A DNA stretch of 61,212 nt from Rhizobium altiplani (GTDB lineage Bacteria; Pseudomonadota; Alphaproteobacteria; Rhizobiales; Rhizobiaceae). Position numbers and translations under genes: made by a program. The notes beneath the pieces were generated by a model, which was given only the letters and a program-made list of their open reading frames with translations, had not been told where the DNA came from and did no database searches. The stretch lies in NCBI RefSeq assembly GCF_001542405.1, contig NZ_LNCD01000121.1:2501-63712 (forward strand), in the 5' to 3' direction. This document shows, one piece after another, positions 10,736 through 19,946 of the stretch; the stretch's first letter is position 1; every line of letters begins with the position of its first letter.

Positions 10736-13003
10736 CTAAAGAGGAATATTGTGAGCTTCCGCGAAGTGGGCAAGCACATCGCGGATCGAAGTCGCCGACT
10801 TGGTGTCGTCAAGCGCCTCGTTCATCACTTTCGCCAGCGTCTCAACCTCGAGACCGAGCAGCATCGCCTTGACCGGACCGATCGATGCCGGCGACATCGA
10901 GACCGAACGGAAGCCTATGCCGAGAAGCGCCATCGCCGAGATTGGCTTGCCGGCAAGCTCGCCGCACAAGGTCACGGGCGTGTTGTTGCGCTCGCCTGCC
11001 CGCACGATGTCGCGCAGGATCCTAAGGAACGGTTTGCCAAGCGGATCGAAGCGGTCGGACACGCGCGCATTGCCGCGATCGACCGCCATCGAAAACTGGA
11101 AGAGGTCATTCGACCCGACCGAGACGAAATCGACCGCCGACATCAGCTCGTCGAGCTGCCAAAGCAGCGCCGGCACCTCCAGCATCGCCCCGAACTGCAG
11201 CTTGCGCGGCAGGCCGTGGCCGAAGCGCGAAAGGTGCTGAACCTCCTTCTGCAGCAGTTCTCGCACGGCGGCGATCTCGGAAACCTCGGTTACCATTGGC
11301 ACCATCAGCTTCAGCTCGATGCCGGCCGCCGCCTTCAGCATGGCGCGCAGCTGCGTGCGCAGCAGGCCCGGACGATCGAGCGAAAGGCGGATTGCCCGCC
11401 AGCCGAGCGCCGGATTTTCTTCCTCATGGCCGCGGAAATAGGGAACGACCTTGTCGCCGCCGATATCAAGCGTGCGGAATGTCACAACTCGTCCGGCCGC
11501 CTGCTTCAGCACATTGCGATAAAACAGCTCCTGCTCTTCCGCCTTCGGCATGTTGGAGGCGATCATGAACTGCAGCTCGGTGCGGAACAGGCCAATGCCT
11601 TCAGCACCCGAGTCCGAAAGCTGCGGCAAATCGACCAGCAGCCCGGCGTTCATCATCAACGATACGCGCTGGCCGTCCCTGGTGCGCGACTCGACCGAGC
11701 GCAGCGCCCGGAACTGCTCCTGGCGGCGGGCGCGGAACCGTACCTTTTCCTCGTAGGAGCGCTGATGCTCCGGCATGGGGCGAAGGTGCACATGCCCGCC
11801 ATCGCCGTCGATGATGACGGCATCGCCGTTTTCGGCGAGCGCCACCACGCCAGCGGCCTGGCCGATCACAGGAATGCCCATGGCACGCGCGACGATCACC
11901 ACATGGCTCGTCACCGCACCTTCTTCCAGCACGAGCCCGCGCACATTGGCACGCGGATAGTCCAACAACTCAGCCGCACCCATGGCACGCGCCAGGATGA
12001 TGGCGTCGCTTGGGAAACCGTCCCCCGCTGTGCGGCCGGTATAGCCGGTCAACTGCCGCAGCAGGCGGTTCGCGAGATCTTCGAAATCGTGCATCCGTTC
12101 CCGCAGATAGGGATCGGTCATGCGGATCATGCGCGCCTTGGTGTCGCTCTGCACCTTCTCGACGGCGGCTTCCGCGGTCAAACCGTTACGGATTGCTTCC
12201 TCGAGCTTGCGCACCCAGCCCTGGTCATGGGCGAACATGCGATAGGTTTCGAGAACCTCGCGGTGCTCGCCCTCCATCGAAACGTCGCGCTGCGACAGAA
12301 GGTCATCGATCGAGATGCGGAGCGACCCGAGCGCCTCGCCCAGGCGGCGGATTTCCTTCTCGGAATCCTCATTCAAAAGGTTGGTGACGACGATACGCGG
12401 CTCATGCAGCACGACGTAGCCGAGGCCGATGCCTTCATTATAGGTGTCGCCGTCGATGGTCACCGAACGCGTCAGGTCGAGTTCGAGCCCGGGCTTGGTG
12501 ATCTTCTTGAGTTCGCCGGTGGCGATCATCTCGGCAAGCACCATCGCGGTCGTCTCGAGCGCTTCGAGCTCTTCTTCGCGGTAGGTGCGGCTCGCCTTGT
12601 TCTGCACGACCAAAACGCCGAGCGAGCGGCCGGTGCGCAGGATCGGCACGCCGAGGAACGAGTGGTAGATCTCTTCGCCGGTCTCCGGCAGGTAGCGGAA
12701 CGCCGGGTGCGATTGCGCGTCGGAGAGATTGAGAGGCTGCGCCGATGCCGCGATCGTACCGACCAGACCTTGTCCCATCTTGAGCTGGGACAGGTGGACC
12801 GCTTCCTTCTTCAGACCTTCGGTTGCATAGAGCTCGAGAACGCCGTCAGCGCGCAGCACATAGACGGAGCAAACCTCCGCCACCATGTTGCCTGCAATCT
12901 GGCGAACGATCCGATCGAGACGCTCCTGCGGCTCCAGCGGCTCCGCCATCAACTCGCGCAGCCGCTTGAGCAGCACGCGCGGACCGCCGGAAAGGTCTCT
13001 CAT
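10736..13003 (-). CDS. ptsP: PEP-protein phosphotransferase of the nitrogen PTS (EI-Ntr)
   Basis: 755 residues. An N-terminal GAF domain (about 25-165) precedes the enzyme I module. The phosphorylated histidine is His367 in TSHVVIVAR, and the C-terminal PEP-binding TIM barrel has GIGLFRTE and FVSVGSNDLFQF. EI-Ntr passes phosphate from PEP to NPr and then EIIA-Ntr, a regulatory chain tied to nitrogen, potassium and carbon status. The GAF domain is the known glutamine sensor in EI-Ntr. It sits between lysC and prfA, the usual alphaproteobacterial order. Confidence 0.97.
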   Translation of the reverse strand: MRDLSGGPRVLLKRLRELMAEPLEPQERLDRIVRQIAGNMVAEVCSVYVLRADGVLELYATEGLKKEAVHLSQLKMGQGLVGTIAASAQPLNLSDAQSHPAFRYLPETGEEIYHSFLGVPILRTGRSLGVLVVQNKASRTYREEELEALETTAMVLAEMIATGELKKITKPGLELDLTRSVTIDGDTYNEGIGLGYVVLHEPRIVVTNLLNEDSEKEIRRLGEALGSLRISIDDLLSQRDVSMEGEHREVLETYRMFAHDQGWVRKLEEAIRNGLTAEAAVEKVQSDTKARMIRMTDPYLRERMHDFEDLANRLLRQLTGYTGRTAGDGFPSDAIILARAMGAAELLDYPRANVRGLVLEEGAVTSHVVIVARAMGIPVIGQAAGVVALAENGDAVIIDGDGGHVHLRPMPEHQRSYEEKVRFRARRQEQFRALRSVESRTRDGQRVSLMMNAGLLVDLPQLSDSGAEGIGLFRTELQFMIASNMPKAEEQELFYRNVLKQAAGRVVTFRTLDIGGDKVVPYFRGHEEENPALGWRAIRLSLDRPGLLRTQLRAMLKAAAGIELKLMVPMVTEVSEIAAVRELLQKEVQHLSRFGHGLPRKLQFGAMLEVPALLWQLDELMSAVDFVSVGSNDLFQFSMAVDRGNARVSDRFDPLGKPFLRILRDIVRAGERNNTPVTLCGELAGKPISAMALLGIGFRSVSMSPASIGPVKAMLLGLEVETLAKVMNEALDDTKSATSIRDVLAHFAEAHNIPL

Positions 13004-13093
13004 TGCGTCTCAAGCTCCAAAACAAACATCAAAGCCTCGCGGCCGACAGCCGCGTGACTTCACAACTTGAACGCGCGGCAGACTCGTTCAGAA

Positions 13094-14368
13094 TCAGTTC
13101 TTATCGAGACCGTAGCAGGAATGCAAAGTCCTGACAGCGAGTTCCGCATAAGGACCATCAATCAGGATCGAAATTTTGATCTCAGAGGTGGTGATCGCCT
13201 TGATGTTGATGCCCTTGTCGGCCAGCGCCTTGAAAGCGGTGGCGGCAACGCCGGCGTGGCTGCGCATGCCGATACCGATGACCGACACTTTCACCAGGCC
13301 CGCTTCGTTCTGAACGACGTCGTACCCGATCTTTTCCTTGTTCTCGCCGAGAACCTTGATCGCCTTGTCGACATCACCCGAAGGAACCGTGAAGGTCATG
13401 TCGGTCTTCGAGCCGTCTTCCGAGATGTTCTGGACGATCATGTCGACATTGATGTGGCTTTCGGCCAGCGGTCCGAAGATCGCAGCGGAAACGCCCGGCC
13501 GGTCGGCAAGACGGCGAAGCGAGATCTGAGCCTCATCCTTGGCATAGGCGATGCCGGTGACTACTTCCTGTTCCACGATTTCATCCTCGTCACAAATCAG
13601 CGTTCCGGGCGGATTCAAGAAGTCACCCATGCCCGGAGCATCGGGATCTTCGAAAGAGGAGCGCACGAAGGTACGGACCTTGTGCACCATGGCAAGCTCG
13701 ACGGAGCGAACCTGCAGAACCTTGGCGCCGAGCGACGCCATTTCGAGCATTTCCTCGAAGGCGATCTTCTTCAGGCGGCGTGCCTGCGGCACGATGCGCG
13801 GATCGGTCGTGTAGACGCCATCAACGTCGGTATAGATATCGCAGCGATCGGCCTTGACCGCAGCCGCGATCGCAACTGCCGACGTATCGGAGCCGCCGCG
13901 GCCGAGCGTCGCGATGCGGTTGTCGGGCCCGAGGCCCTGGAAGCCGGCGATGACGGCAACCTGCCCCTCACCCATACGCTTGATGATGTCGGAGCCATCG
14001 ATATCGAGGATGCGGGCGGCGCCATGGGCGTTGTCGGTACGGATCGGAATCTGCCAACCCTGCCAAGAGCGGGCATTGATATCCATCGCCTGCAGCGCGA
14101 TCGCGAGCAAGCCGGAGGTCACCTGCTCGCCCGATGCAACAACGGCATCATATTCGCGCGCATCGTAAAAAGGTGAATTGGCGCCGACGACCTTTGGCGT
14201 GCCTTGCACCCACCCGACCAGCTCGTTGGTCTTGCCGGACATGGCGGAGACGACCACCGCCACTTCGTGGCCGGCGTCGACTTCACGTTTCACATGGCGG
14301 GCAACGTTCTTGATGCGGTCCAGATCAGCGACGGACGTTCCGCCGAATTTCATTACGATGCGTGCCAT
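13094..14368 (-). CDS. lysC: Aspartate kinase
   Basis: 424 residues. KFGGTS (7-12) begins the amino-acid kinase domain, and two ACT domains fill the last 160 residues. It phosphorylates aspartate at the entry to lysine, threonine, methionine and diaminopimelate synthesis, and the ACT domains give feedback control. The single-function length and lack of a homoserine dehydrogenase part mark it as LysC-type. The ATG has AGAGG eight bases upstream. No lysine riboswitch is recognisable in the leader. Confidence 0.97.
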   Translation of the reverse strand: MARIVMKFGGTSVADLDRIKNVARHVKREVDAGHEVAVVVSAMSGKTNELVGWVQGTPKVVGANSPFYDAREYDAVVASGEQVTSGLLAIALQAMDINARSWQGWQIPIRTDNAHGAARILDIDGSDIIKRMGEGQVAVIAGFQGLGPDNRIATLGRGGSDTSAVAIAAAVKADRCDIYTDVDGVYTTDPRIVPQARRLKKIAFEEMLEMASLGAKVLQVRSVELAMVHKVRTFVRSSFEDPDAPGMGDFLNPPGTLICDEDEIVEQEVVTGIAYAKDEAQISLRRLADRPGVSAAIFGPLAESHINVDMIVQNISEDGSKTDMTFTVPSGDVDKAIKVLGENKEKIGYDVVQNEAGLVKVSVIGIGMRSHAGVAATAFKALADKGINIKAITTSEIKISILIDGPYAELAVRTLHSCYGLDKN

Positions 14369-14685
14369 ATGCCTCTACCACGACCTAGCGCCGAGAGAGA
14401 CCAAAGCCAGACCCGGCATCACGAACCCTGCATGGAGCCGCATGGCCGAAGAGCCCGGAATTGGGAGTTTCTGGAACCCTTCTAGAGCCTTGCACCCCAA
14501 GGGCCCAAGTTGCCGCGTCTCTTAGCGAGTTTGTGGGGGGGTGGCAAGGTGTGGAAAGGAGAATGCGACACCCTGGAACTGGCGGGTAAAAGTGGCAGCT
14601 GCCACCCCGGCTAGGCCTCCTCAGCCTCGAGGGCGTTGGGCAGCGGAGCAGAGGAGAGAAATCTGCCGGAGGTCTGAGACTCCCT
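14369..14685. other. 317-base lysC leader / MarR-gene 3' region
   Basis: Holds the lysC promoter and the end of the MarR gene transcript. It contains a perfect 14-base palindrome at 14592-14605 and a G run near 14530. No ORF or RNA gene is recognised. Confidence 0.4.
14592..14605. promoter_or_regulatory. 14-base palindrome upstream of lysC
   Basis: GTGGCAGCTGCCAC is fully self-complementary. It lies 224 bases before the lysC start and 80 bases after the MarR stop, so it could be a protein site or part of a weak terminator. The function is not known. Confidence 0.3.
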
Positions 14686-15117
14686 TCAACGCTCGATTTC
14701 GTCCTGCAGCTTCCTGAGGATGTCAATCAGCTGCGGCGCCATCTCCCGGATTTCCGTCAGATGGATAGCAGTCAGGCGCTTCAACACACCCTCTGCCTTG
14801 TCGGTGAGCTCCAATGTCTGCCGGCGCTTGTCGTTCGGATCCGTGCGACGCGACACGTAGCCGGCTGTGACCAGACGTCCAACGAGCTCCGTTGCCGAAT
14901 GGGGCGCGATCAGCAGCCGTTCAGCAAGCATTCCGATCGTCATCGAGTCTTCGCCGCGATGGCCCTTGATCGACAGCAATGCCTGATGCTGTTGCGTTGG
15001 GAGCCCCTCCTCTTGTGCCGCGGACGTGCTGAAATCCATGAAGCGGCGCAAGGTGTAGCGCAGATTGGACAAGGCCTCATAGTCGGCGTCGGTCAGTCGT
15101 TCTCCGGGTGTCCTCAA
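14686..15117 (-). CDS. MarR family transcriptional regulator (copy 2 of tandem pair)
   Basis: 143 residues, the size of a single MarR winged-helix protein. The helix-turn-helix covers about 55-90 (MTIGMLAERLLIAPHSATEL) and the wing contains RRTDPNDKRRQTLELT. It resembles the gene just upstream throughout (LPTQQHQALLSIKG versus LSPQQHQALLAIKG; IREMAPQL versus IREMAPEL), so the two arose by duplication. MarR proteins bind palindromes as dimers and are usually released by small aromatic or oxidant ligands. It follows the paralogue by 19 bases and is likely cotranscribed with it. Confidence 0.88.
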   Translation of the reverse strand: MRTPGERLTDADYEALSNLRYTLRRFMDFSTSAAQEEGLPTQQHQALLSIKGHRGEDSMTIGMLAERLLIAPHSATELVGRLVTAGYVSRRTDPNDKRRQTLELTDKAEGVLKRLTAIHLTEIREMAPQLIDILRKLQDEIER

Positions 15118-15136
15118 TGCAGATCCCTCGTGGCCA

Positions 15137-15586
15137 TCATTGCATCCATGCGGCGACTTCCATTCTTCGATGATCCTGGAGCACGCGCAACGAAAGCATG
15201 AGTTCGGGAGCCATCTCCCGGATCTCGTAAAGATGCGCAGGCGTCAGCCGTCGCAATATCTCTTCCGCCTTGTCTGTCAACCGCACAATAGTCCGGCGCC
15301 TCTGCTTCACTTCGATAGTGACATAGCCACGTCCCTCAAGCGAGCGCGTAAGTTCGGCTGCAGATGCAGCCGGGACGAAGAGTCGCGCCGCCAAGGTTGA
15401 AACGCTCATCTGTTCTCCGCTTCCCAGTCCCTTGATCGCGAGTAGTGCCTGATGCTGTTGCGGCGATAGACCGAGCTTCTCCGCCGCCTTGGTGCTGCGC
15501 TGGCGAAATTTTCGAATTCTGTACCTCAGGTTGGCCAACGCGGCATAATCAACATCCGATAAGCTGCCGTTTTTGCCCGACACCAT
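15137..15586 (-). CDS. MarR family transcriptional regulator (copy 1 of tandem pair)
   Basis: 149 residues with a MarR-type fold: recognition helix near AARLFVPAASAAELTRSL and a wing with VKQRRRTIVRLT. The wing lacks the usual D-x-R-D-R arrangement and is richer in Arg. It is divergent from the ClC channel gene, and the 85-base gap holds a clear palindrome (15614-15632), so it probably regulates itself, its paralogue and the channel. The two paralogues may form heterodimers (inference). Confidence 0.85.
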   Translation of the reverse strand: MVSGKNGSLSDVDYAALANLRYRIRKFRQRSTKAAEKLGLSPQQHQALLAIKGLGSGEQMSVSTLAARLFVPAASAAELTRSLEGRGYVTIEVKQRRRTIVRLTDKAEEILRRLTPAHLYEIREMAPELMLSLRVLQDHRRMEVAAWMQ

Positions 15587-15613
15587 TTCTGCCTCCAGAT
15601 CTGCTTGTTGATT

Positions 15614-15632
15614 TATATCGTATCACGATATA
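15614..15632. promoter_or_regulatory. Palindromic operator between MarR pair and ClC gene
   Basis: TATATCG-TATCA-CGATATA is a perfect 7-base inverted repeat with a 5-base spacer, 28 bases from the MarR ATG and 40 bases from the ClC ATG. The AT-rich form and size fit MarR-family sites; binding is inferred. Confidence 0.6.
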
Positions 15633-15671
15633 TTTTCAACGTCGAACAGAAGCGTTTCAACGGGATCCTCC

Positions 15672-17564
15672 ATGTACGAGCAATCGACCCCTCACCGGCC
15701 ACATGACTTTACCGGCGGCCTCTCGCGGCGCGAGGCCGGGGACTTTACGACGGACAAACGCGTTCTCGCGCTGGTCGGCATGGCCGTGGTGGTCGGCTCC
15801 GGCGGTGCGTTCGCCGCCTGGGTCCTGGTGGGCCTGATTTCGCTGGTCACCAGTCTCGTGTGGTTCGGGCGTTTCAGTATTGCCGCCACCTCGCTTGCTG
15901 ATGCACCGCGCTCCGTATGGATGGTTGCCATTCCCATCCTTGGCGGCCTTGTTATCGGGCTGATGGCCCGCTTCGGATCCAAGAAGATCCGCGGTCACGG
16001 CATCCCCGAGGCAATCGAGACGATCCTGATTGGTGGCAGCCGGATGTCGCCGAAGGTGGCGATTCTCAAGCCGCTCTCGTCGGCGATCTCCATCGGCACC
16101 GGCGGACCTTTTGGCGCCGAAGGGCCGATCATCATGACGGGCGGCGCCATCGGATCGCTCTTCGCGCAATGCTTCCACTTGAGCTCGGCCGAGCGCAAGA
16201 CGCTCCTCGTCGCGGGTGCGGCCGCCGGCATGACCGCAATCTTCGGCTCACCGATTGCCGCAGTCATGCTCGCCGTAGAATTGCTGCTCTTCGAATGGAA
16301 GCCCAGAAGCTTCATCCCCGTTGCCATCGCGGCCTGCGTGTCGATCTGCTGGCGCCCCTTCCTGTTCCAGGCGGGCCCTCTTTTTCCCAAGCAATTTCAC
16401 ATGGACCTTCCCTGGTGGGGCATCGCGTTCTGCGCTGCGATGGGGATTATTGCGGGGCTGCAATCCGGCCTGTTGACGACGATGCTCTACAAGATCGAAG
16501 ATCTCTTCGAGGCCCTGCCGATCCATTGGATGTGGTGCCCGGCGATTGGCGGGTTGATCATCGGCCTCGGCGGCTTAATCGAGCCTCGCGCCCTCGGAGT
16601 CGGCTACGACATCATCGAAGGATTGCTGAACAGCACTCTTCTGCCGTCGGCCGTGTTGGCGGTCCTGCTTGTGAAAGCGTTCATCTGGCTTGTGGCGCTG
16701 TCATCGGGCACATCCGGTGGCGTACTCGCGCCGCTGCTGATCTTCGGAGGAGCCCTCGGATGGCTGGTCGGCCTGGTGCTTCCCGGCGACCCGGGATTCT
16801 GGGCCCTGCTGGGCATGGCCGCAATGATGGGAGGAACGATGCGCGCACCGCTGACGGGCACGTTCTTTGCGGTCGAACTCACCGGCGACGTTTCGATGCT
16901 GGTACCCCTCCTGGCGGCCACGGTAGCAGCCTACGTGGTGACGGTTCTCCTTCTTCGCCGGTCGATCCTCACCGAAAAGATCGCCCGGCGCGGCCAACAC
17001 ATCACGCGAGAATACGGCATTGATCCCTTCGAATTGACGCGTGCGCGCGAGATCATGATCAAGGAGGTCGACACGCTTGCAGCAAGCATGACAGTCGGCA
17101 ATGCCTGCGCCTTCTTCGCGACGCCTGCAAGAACGCACCGGGTTTATCCGGTCGTTGACGGCAGCGGTGTCCTCAAGGGACTGGTCTCCGGTAGCGATGC
17201 GTTGCGATGGCAGGACGCAGCCGCGTTTTCCGACCAACGTCTCGACGACATGGTGTCCGACGCATCTATCCCCGCGGCACATCCTGACGATACGGTCGGA
17301 TATGTCGCTGACCTGATGTTGACGACTGGCTCCGGCCGCATCCCGATCGTGGATCCACAGACCGCCAAGCTTCATGGCTTGATTGCGCGGAAGGACCTAC
17401 TGCGCCTTCGAAGCACGCTGCGAGCAACGGAGACCGAGCGAAGGCCCTTTCTTGGGCCGCGCAGAGCAAATGACGAGCGCATGCTGACGTTGGAGAATTC
17501 AGAGGCTGCAGCTTCGCAGACCAACAACCCGCATCGCCTGGGCAAGGAGTTTCCGACCGACTGA
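15672..17564 (+). CDS. ClC family chloride channel/antiporter with CBS domains
   Basis: 630 residues. The ClC selectivity motifs are present: GHGIP (108-112), GPFGAEGP with the gating glutamate Glu150, and GTSGGVLAPLLIFGG (about 358). The membrane part has the expected run of hydrophobic helices up to about residue 440. It is followed by two CBS domains (about 455-585) that in other ClC proteins bind adenine nucleotides. Keeping the gating glutamate suggests a chloride/proton exchanger. The tail beyond 590 is short and polar. It is divergent from the two MarR genes. Confidence 0.93.
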   Translation: MYEQSTPHRPHDFTGGLSRREAGDFTTDKRVLALVGMAVVVGSGGAFAAWVLVGLISLVTSLVWFGRFSIAATSLADAPRSVWMVAIPILGGLVIGLMARFGSKKIRGHGIPEAIETILIGGSRMSPKVAILKPLSSAISIGTGGPFGAEGPIIMTGGAIGSLFAQCFHLSSAERKTLLVAGAAAGMTAIFGSPIAAVMLAVELLLFEWKPRSFIPVAIAACVSICWRPFLFQAGPLFPKQFHMDLPWWGIAFCAAMGIIAGLQSGLLTTMLYKIEDLFEALPIHWMWCPAIGGLIIGLGGLIEPRALGVGYDIIEGLLNSTLLPSAVLAVLLVKAFIWLVALSSGTSGGVLAPLLIFGGALGWLVGLVLPGDPGFWALLGMAAMMGGTMRAPLTGTFFAVELTGDVSMLVPLLAATVAAYVVTVLLLRRSILTEKIARRGQHITREYGIDPFELTRAREIMIKEVDTLAASMTVGNACAFFATPARTHRVYPVVDGSGVLKGLVSGSDALRWQDAAAFSDQRLDDMVSDASIPAAHPDDTVGYVADLMLTTGSGRIPIVDPQTAKLHGLIARKDLLRLRSTLRATETERRPFLGPRRANDERMLTLENSEAAASQTNNPHRLGKEFPTD

Positions 17565-17690
17565 ACAGCGTCGCTGATTTGCTCGAAAGGCGCAGTTGCA
17601 TCGCGCGGTGGAAACAGGCAGCCTAGTCGCGCCCGGAAATGCGCCTCCTTTATCGCCGGCGCCACTTGGTTCCAGGCCCGAGGGCTCCGA

Positions 17691-19904
17691 TTGCATATGA
17701 CGCGTGCGCAGCAAATCGGCGTTATTATTGGCCTCGCCATCGTCGCGGCGTTCACGATGCTGCGGGCAAGCGATCCACCACTGCTGCGGCAAATCCGCGA
17801 CGTCACATTTGATGAATATCAGCGGATCTCACCGCGCGCCTTTGAGCCGACACCGGTCCGCATCATCGATATCGACGAGGCCTCGCTCAAGGAATTCGGC
17901 CAGTGGCCCTGGCCGCGCGACCGGCTGGCGCTTCTCGTGGAGCGCCTGTCCGATCTGGGAGCCGCCGCGATCGCCTTCGATGTGCTGTTTGCAGAACCGG
18001 ACCGTCTCTCGCCGCGCACTGTCATGCGCGATGTCGCCGGCGTCGACCCGACGTTGCTGAGCCGGCTACCCGACAATGACGAGCTTTTCGCCCAAGCGAT
18101 CGCCGGACGCCCCGTGGTGCTCGGCTTCGGCCTGACGACGGAGGGTAACTATCGGCCACCGGTCAAAGCAGGCTTCGCTTTCACCGGCGAGAGCCCCGTC
18201 AACGCGCCGCCCCGGCTCGACGCAGCGACACCGGTACGCCCGCAATTGCAGCTCAATGCGACAGGTCTCGGCCACATCAGCCTCAATCCCGGCAATCCCT
18301 CCGCTGTCGTACGCAAGGTCCCGCTCTTTCTGACGGATGGGGAGCAGCTCTATCCGAATCTGGCGATCGAGGCGCTGCGTGTCGCCCAGGGCGCTTCGAC
18401 CTATGTGTTGGCAGCCGCCCCCGAGGCTCCCGATACACTGACATCGGTCAAGATCGGTGAGTTCGTCATACCGGTGACTGCGAGCGGTGAGTTGTGGCTG
18501 TATATAAGTCCTGATGTCCCGCAACGCTATATCTCCGCCGGCAAGATCCTGGCGCCACAAGGCGTCGATCCGCAGGTCGCTGCCGCCATCGAAGGAAGCA
18601 TCGTCTTTGTCGGCACATCCTCGGCTGGTCTGCAGGATATCCGCACGACGGCGCTCGGCCAGAACGTCCCTGGTGTTTCCATGCATGCCCAAACCGTCGA
18701 ACAGATCCTGACCGGCCACTTTCTCTCCCGGCCCGATTGGGCGGATGGACTGGAAATTCTTGCGATTGCCATACTGGGTACGCTCCTGGTGGTGCTGACG
18801 ACCTTCGTCAGCCCGGCTGTGGCGCTTGCCTGCGGCCTATGCCTGACGGCATTGGCGCTTGCGGCCTCCTGGTTTGCCTTTTCCGCCTGGGGCCTGTTGC
18901 TCGATCCGCTCGCGCCGATCATTGCCGGCTCAATCACCCATTTCGCCGCCACCTCTTTCCGCATCCTCGTTATCGACCGCGAGCGGCGCGCAGTCCGCCG
19001 TGCCTTCGGGCAGTATCTCTCACCCTCGCTGCTCTTTCGGATCGAGCACAGCCGCGATGCGATGCGGCTCGGCGGCGACGACCGCGAACTGACGGTGATG
19101 TTCGTCGACGTGCGCGGCTTCACCGAACTCAGCGAACGACTGCAGCCAGCCGAAGTCGTCCGCTTCCTGAATACGCTGCTCGATGCGTTGAGCCGCCACG
19201 TGACGGCCAATGAAGGGACGCTCGACAAATTCATCGGCGACTCGATCATGGCCTTCTGGAACGCCCCGGTGGACGTCAAAAATCATCCTGCCAAGGCAGT
19301 CCGCGCCGCCCTTGCCATGCGTGAGACGCTCGCTTCGCTCAACGCATCCGATGCTTTCGGTTTCGGCCCGGAGTATCAGGTCGGTATCGGCGTCGGTATT
19401 CACACCGGCCTTGCCTGCGTCGGCAACATGGGGGCCGAAACACGCTTCAACTATTCCGCCGTCGGCGACGCCGTCAACGTCGCGGCGCGCATCGAATCCG
19501 CCTGCAAGGAAGTTGGCTTCGACATTCTCGTTTCGGAAACCACGGCTGGCGAACTGGCGCATTTCGCACTCCTCGACGCCGGTCTGCTCGGACTGAAAGG
19601 CAAGAGCAGCCGGGCGCGCCTCTATGCCGTTGTCGGTGGCGAGCACGTTCGCGGTTCAAGTGCATTTGCCGAGATGCATCGCATTCATACGGAGCTTGTC
19701 GCCGCGCTCCGCGCCCATTCGGCGGAGACACGCAAGCTGCTCAATATCGCCAAGCTCAAGTCAGCCGAGCTAACCGCGACCCTGCCCCAATTCTATAGCC
19801 GCCTCGGGCGGCGGGCGGACCACTTCCGTGACAGTCCCGGCAATGACGATGACGGTATTGGCGCGGCTCTGCCGCATGAAACCAAGCTTCACCTCGAACC
19901 CTGA
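17691..19904 (+). CDS. CHASE2-domain adenylate cyclase
   Basis: 737 residues. One N-terminal membrane segment, an extracytoplasmic CHASE2 sensor domain (about 30-330, starting FDEYQRISPR and VRIIDIDEASLKEFGQWPWPR), three membrane helices (about 350-420), then a class III cyclase domain (about 465-650). Both metal-binding aspartates (MFVDVRGFTELS and LDKFIGDSIMAFW) and the transition-state Asn/Arg (VGDAVNVAARIE) are present, so it should be active, and the Lys of LDKFIGD favours ATP. The ATG at 17697 (MTRAQQ) is an alternative start. It converges on a FecR-domain gene 42 bases away. Confidence 0.92.
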   Translation: MHMTRAQQIGVIIGLAIVAAFTMLRASDPPLLRQIRDVTFDEYQRISPRAFEPTPVRIIDIDEASLKEFGQWPWPRDRLALLVERLSDLGAAAIAFDVLFAEPDRLSPRTVMRDVAGVDPTLLSRLPDNDELFAQAIAGRPVVLGFGLTTEGNYRPPVKAGFAFTGESPVNAPPRLDAATPVRPQLQLNATGLGHISLNPGNPSAVVRKVPLFLTDGEQLYPNLAIEALRVAQGASTYVLAAAPEAPDTLTSVKIGEFVIPVTASGELWLYISPDVPQRYISAGKILAPQGVDPQVAAAIEGSIVFVGTSSAGLQDIRTTALGQNVPGVSMHAQTVEQILTGHFLSRPDWADGLEILAIAILGTLLVVLTTFVSPAVALACGLCLTALALAASWFAFSAWGLLLDPLAPIIAGSITHFAATSFRILVIDRERRAVRRAFGQYLSPSLLFRIEHSRDAMRLGGDDRELTVMFVDVRGFTELSERLQPAEVVRFLNTLLDALSRHVTANEGTLDKFIGDSIMAFWNAPVDVKNHPAKAVRAALAMRETLASLNASDAFGFGPEYQVGIGVGIHTGLACVGNMGAETRFNYSAVGDAVNVAARIESACKEVGFDILVSETTAGELAHFALLDAGLLGLKGKSSRARLYAVVGGEHVRGSSAFAEMHRIHTELVAALRAHSAETRKLLNIAKLKSAELTATLPQFYSRLGRRADHFRDSPGNDDDGIGAALPHETKLHLEP

Positions 19905-19917
19905 TTGCGGCTCTTAC

Positions 19918-19943
19918 GACCACGACCCATCGCGATCGTGGTC
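19918..19943. terminator. Hairpin between convergent cyclase and FecR genes
   Basis: GACCACGA and TCGTGGTC pair perfectly around a 10-base loop, between the two stop codons. No T run follows on either strand, so termination may be partial. Confidence 0.5.
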
Positions 19944-19946
19944 TCA

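Noticed and set aside
10640..13057. Very long open frame on the plus strand opposite ptsP and prfA
   Set aside because: It is a shadow of GC-rich ptsP codons: no ribosome binding site, no domain, and biased towards His, Arg and Gln.
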